From: Roseovarius sp. | Lineage (GTDB): Bacteria; Pseudomonadota; Alphaproteobacteria; Rhodobacterales; Rhodobacteraceae | Direction: 5' to 3' | NCBI RefSeq assembly: GCF_030373445.1 | Contig: NZ_JAUCYU010000001.1 | Location: 372,001-436,000 of the forward strand | DNA: 64,000 nt | Shown here: positions 62,271 to 64,000 of the stretch, one piece after another | How the letters are laid out: each line of letters begins with the position of its first letter | How positions within the stretch are numbered: position 1 is the stretch's first letter | The notes under the pieces: generated by a model | What the model saw: the letters and a program-made list of their open reading frames with translations, nothing else | Database searches by the model: none | What the model was told of the DNA's origin: nothing | Made by a program: the position numbers and the translations under genes

Positions 62271-63382
62271 TGCGCCGCCACCCAGGCCTGGTTGAACACA
62301 TGCGCTACCAGCCCCCGCTTTGTGCCCTTGGAATAGGCCAGCACGATCTCGCCGGATGTCAGCCGCCGCAGCATCGGATAACGCAACGCGCCCTCGCCCT
62401 CGAACGCCCGCAGCACCCGCCAGCTTTCGCCCTCGTCCTCGCTCAGCACCAGCCGAAGCACCTCCGGCCGGTCCCCGTCATCGTTCACCGCCAGCAATAT
62501 CCGCCCCTCGCCCAACCCCAGCGCCGCCACCGGGGAGCTCGGGTTCTCCACCGCCATCGGCTCGACGCGCGACCAGCTCTGGCCGCCATCCTCCGTCCGG
62601 CTGACAAGCAATTTCCGGCTCGGGTCGAAATCCCGCAGGAACGCCACGGCGCGCGTTTCGCTCAGCGGCACCACCATCGGCTGGATCGGCTTGCCGAACC
62701 CGTCCATCCGCCGCGTGTCCCGGGCCCGGCCCTGTTTATCCAGCCGCACCAGAACCCCGAACGTGCTGCCCATCTCGAAATAGGCCGGCAGGCCATGACT
62801 CCCGTCCGCGTATTCCACCATCGGCGATTTCACCAGGTTCGACCGCCCGAAGACCGGCGACAGGTTCAGCTTCCGCCCGCGCACGGCCTGCCCCCCCGGC
62901 GCCCGCACATCGACGACCGAGGCCATCGCCCAGCCGCCCACCGACGCCACCGTCGCGTACAAGCCGTCCCGCACAGCCTCGTTCTCGATCGTGTTGCCCA
63001 GCGTCACCACGATCTGCCGCGGCTCCATCACGCGCGCCAGCCCGCCGCGCGTCACCAGCAGCCCGGTCGTGCCCCGAAGCCACCCCTCGGTGTCCCGCTC
63101 GAAGCCGGTATAGTGAATGTCCACATCCGCCTGCGCCTCTTCCGAACCCTCGAACCAGGTGATCGTGAACCCCTCCTCGCGCACGAGGATGCCGGGCGAA
63201 TGCGCCTGCCCGGTCTCGGCGGTATAGTCAAACACCGTCTCGAAGACGGGCTCCCCCTCCGGCGCCACCGCCTCCGGCACCACGAACCGCCAGCTCAGGC
63301 CCGCATCCGCGCGGATCGCCCAGATACTCAGGCACAGGCTGACCAGCCCCAGCCCGAGTATCACCAGTTGAACCGCGCCCAA
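62267..63382 (-). CDS. sialidase-like Asp-box (BNR) repeat protein with N-terminal membrane anchor
   Basis: About 371 aa. An N-terminal helix (VILGLGLVSLCLSIWAI) anchors a periplasmic six-bladed-propeller-like domain. Two clear Asp boxes are present, SRTEDGGQSW and SEDEGESW, and a weaker VSRT/RILLAVNDDGD region. The start is uncertain: TTG 63382 avoids overlap with the upstream gene, GTG 63364 also fits, while ATG 63442 would overlap by 56 bases. The arginine triad of true sialidases cannot be confirmed, so enzymatic activity is not claimed. Confidence 0.75.
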   Translation of the reverse strand: MGAVQLVILGLGLVSLCLSIWAIRADAGLSWRFVVPEAVAPEGEPVFETVFDYTAETGQAHSPGILVREEGFTITWFEGSEEAQADVDIHYTGFERDTEGWLRGTTGLLVTRGGLARVMEPRQIVVTLGNTIENEAVRDGLYATVASVGGWAMASVVDVRAPGGQAVRGRKLNLSPVFGRSNLVKSPMVEYADGSHGLPAYFEMGSTFGVLVRLDKQGRARDTRRMDGFGKPIQPMVVPLSETRAVAFLRDFDPSRKLLVSRTEDGGQSWSRVEPMAVENPSSPVAALGLGEGRILLAVNDDGDRPEVLRLVLSEDEGESWRVLRAFEGEGALRYPMLRRLTSGEIVLAYSKGTKRGLVAHVFNQAWVAAQ

Positions 63383-63386
63383 ATCC

Positions 63387-64000
63387 CTACCCGACCTTGA
63401 GGACGATCTTGCCGATATGCCCGCTCGATTCCAGCCGCGCATGGGCCTTCGACGCGTCGGCCAGCGGGAACTCCGAATCCATCACCGGCGCGACCTTCCC
63501 GGCCTCCAGCAGCGGCCAGACATGTTCCCGCAGCCCCTCGGCGATCTTCGCCTTCGCCTCGTCGCTCTGCGGGCGCAGGGTGCTGCCGGTGATCGTCAGC
63601 CGCCGCACCATCACCTGCGCGAGGTTCATCTCCACCTTCGGCCCCTGCATGACGGCGATCTGCACCAGCCGGCCGTCATCGGCCAGGCATTTCAGGTTCC
63701 GCGGCAGGTAATCGCCCGCCACCATGTCGAGGATCAGGTTCGCCCCGCCCTCGGGCTTCAGCACCTCGACGAAATCCTCGTCCTTGTAATTGATCGCCCG
63801 CTCGGCGCCGAGGTCGAGGCAGGTCTGGCACTTCTCGTCCGACCCGGCTGTCGTGAACACCCTTGCCCCGAATTCCCGCGCCAACTGGATCGCCGTCGTC
63901 CCGATCCCGGAAGAGCCGCCATGCACCAGGAACCGCTCGCCGGCCTTGAGCCCGCCGCGCATGAACACGTTGGTCCACACGGTAAAGAACGTCTCCGGCA
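63387..64000 (-). CDS. NAD(P)H-quinone oxidoreductase, PIG3 type, 5' end outside window
   Basis: The C-terminal ~203 residues of a medium-chain quinone reductase. The visible part starts inside the substrate domain (PETFFTVWTNVF), followed by the Rossmann motif VHGGSSGIGTTAIQLAREFG, cofactor-selecting NYKDEDF, and the terminal HIGKIVLKVG. SGIG after the glycine loop and TLRPQSDEAKAKI are typical of the PIG3 group. It is a separate paralogue of the reductase at 16458. The sialidase-like gene follows within a few bases on the same strand. Confidence 0.9.
   Translation of the reverse strand, partial: PETFFTVWTNVFMRGGLKAGERFLVHGGSSGIGTTAIQLAREFGARVFTTAGSDEKCQTCLDLGAERAINYKDEDFVEVLKPEGGANLILDMVAGDYLPRNLKCLADDGRLVQIAVMQGPKVEMNLAQVMVRRLTITGSTLRPQSDEAKAKIAEGLREHVWPLLEAGKVAPVMDSEFPLADASKAHARLESSGHIGKIVLKVG

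Noticed and set aside
63382-63442. ATG start at 63442 for the sialidase-like gene
   Set aside because: It would overlap the conserved C-terminus of the quinone reductase by 56 bases; the extra residues (Arg/Ser-rich) are not protein-like. Kept only as an alternative.

Overview
The window is high-GC chromosomal DNA from an alphaproteobacterium, almost certainly a member of the Rhodobacteraceae (Roseobacter group). The evidence is the gene content: petABC for cytochrome bc1, hisB-hisH, a single-chain pyruvate carboxylase, a TrcR/DUF1013 regulator, tamA-tamB, oxyR divergent from katG, a Hint-domain RTX-like protein, dnaX-ybaB-recR, and CcrM-type GATTC sites. There are no phage genes, insertion sequences, integrases or CRISPR arrays. 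It reads as core genome with a few accessory genes.

Layout. 1-9010 (+): the 3' part of an RND efflux permease, then the outer-membrane translocation pair tamA-tamB. 9044-15223: a large calcium-binding-repeat/Hint protein, oxyR, and divergent katG with a structured leader. 15322-18527: small genes (a CdiI-like immunity protein and a Rho-N/SAP-like protein), a quinone reductase and a fatty acid desaturase among dense intergenic repeats. 18528-22629: UvrD-type helicase, a 574-base palindrome-rich gap, and an FMN alpha-hydroxy-acid oxidase. 22829-29350 (+): pyc, a MAPEG protein, tRNA-Gly, a luciferase-like monooxygenase, hisB and hisH. 29575-32276 (-): petABC. 32512-38533: an outer-membrane barrel, a PepSY membrane protein, a GST, a PaiB-like protein, and the overlapping mtaB-dapF pair. 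38640-41563: tRNA-Lys, an SDR, an alpha/beta hydrolase and a LuxI-family synthase. 41726-48931 (+): a divergent orphan membrane histidine kinase, an acyl-CoA dehydrogenase, and paaABCDE for phenylacetyl-CoA epoxidation plus an extra PaaA/C-like protein. 49028-53239 (-): iron alcohol dehydrogenase, dual-specificity phosphatase, zinc metallopeptidase and ankyrin protein. 53615-58106 (+): dnaX, a small membrane protein, ybaB, a TraB/GumN protein and recR. 58110-64000: AraC regulator and divergent SDR, TrcR, RNase T2, a membrane protein with a sialidase-like protein, and a partial PIG3-type quinone reductase.

The most interesting non-coding signal is a pair of gaps (21086-21372 and 55845-56020) with the same architecture. 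Each has strong inverted repeats, then ACCGAC repeated with an 11-bp (helical) period, then GTTAACC-nn-GATTCG. Three families of short dispersed hairpins also occur: nine copies of a GTAG-headed REP-like element, plus two partner repeats. Other points worth checking are the LuxI-type synthase without a LuxR, a predicted three-way junction ahead of katG, a hairpin with a G-quadruplex-type loop ahead of dnaX, and a sixth Paa-cluster protein with degenerate metal ligands.
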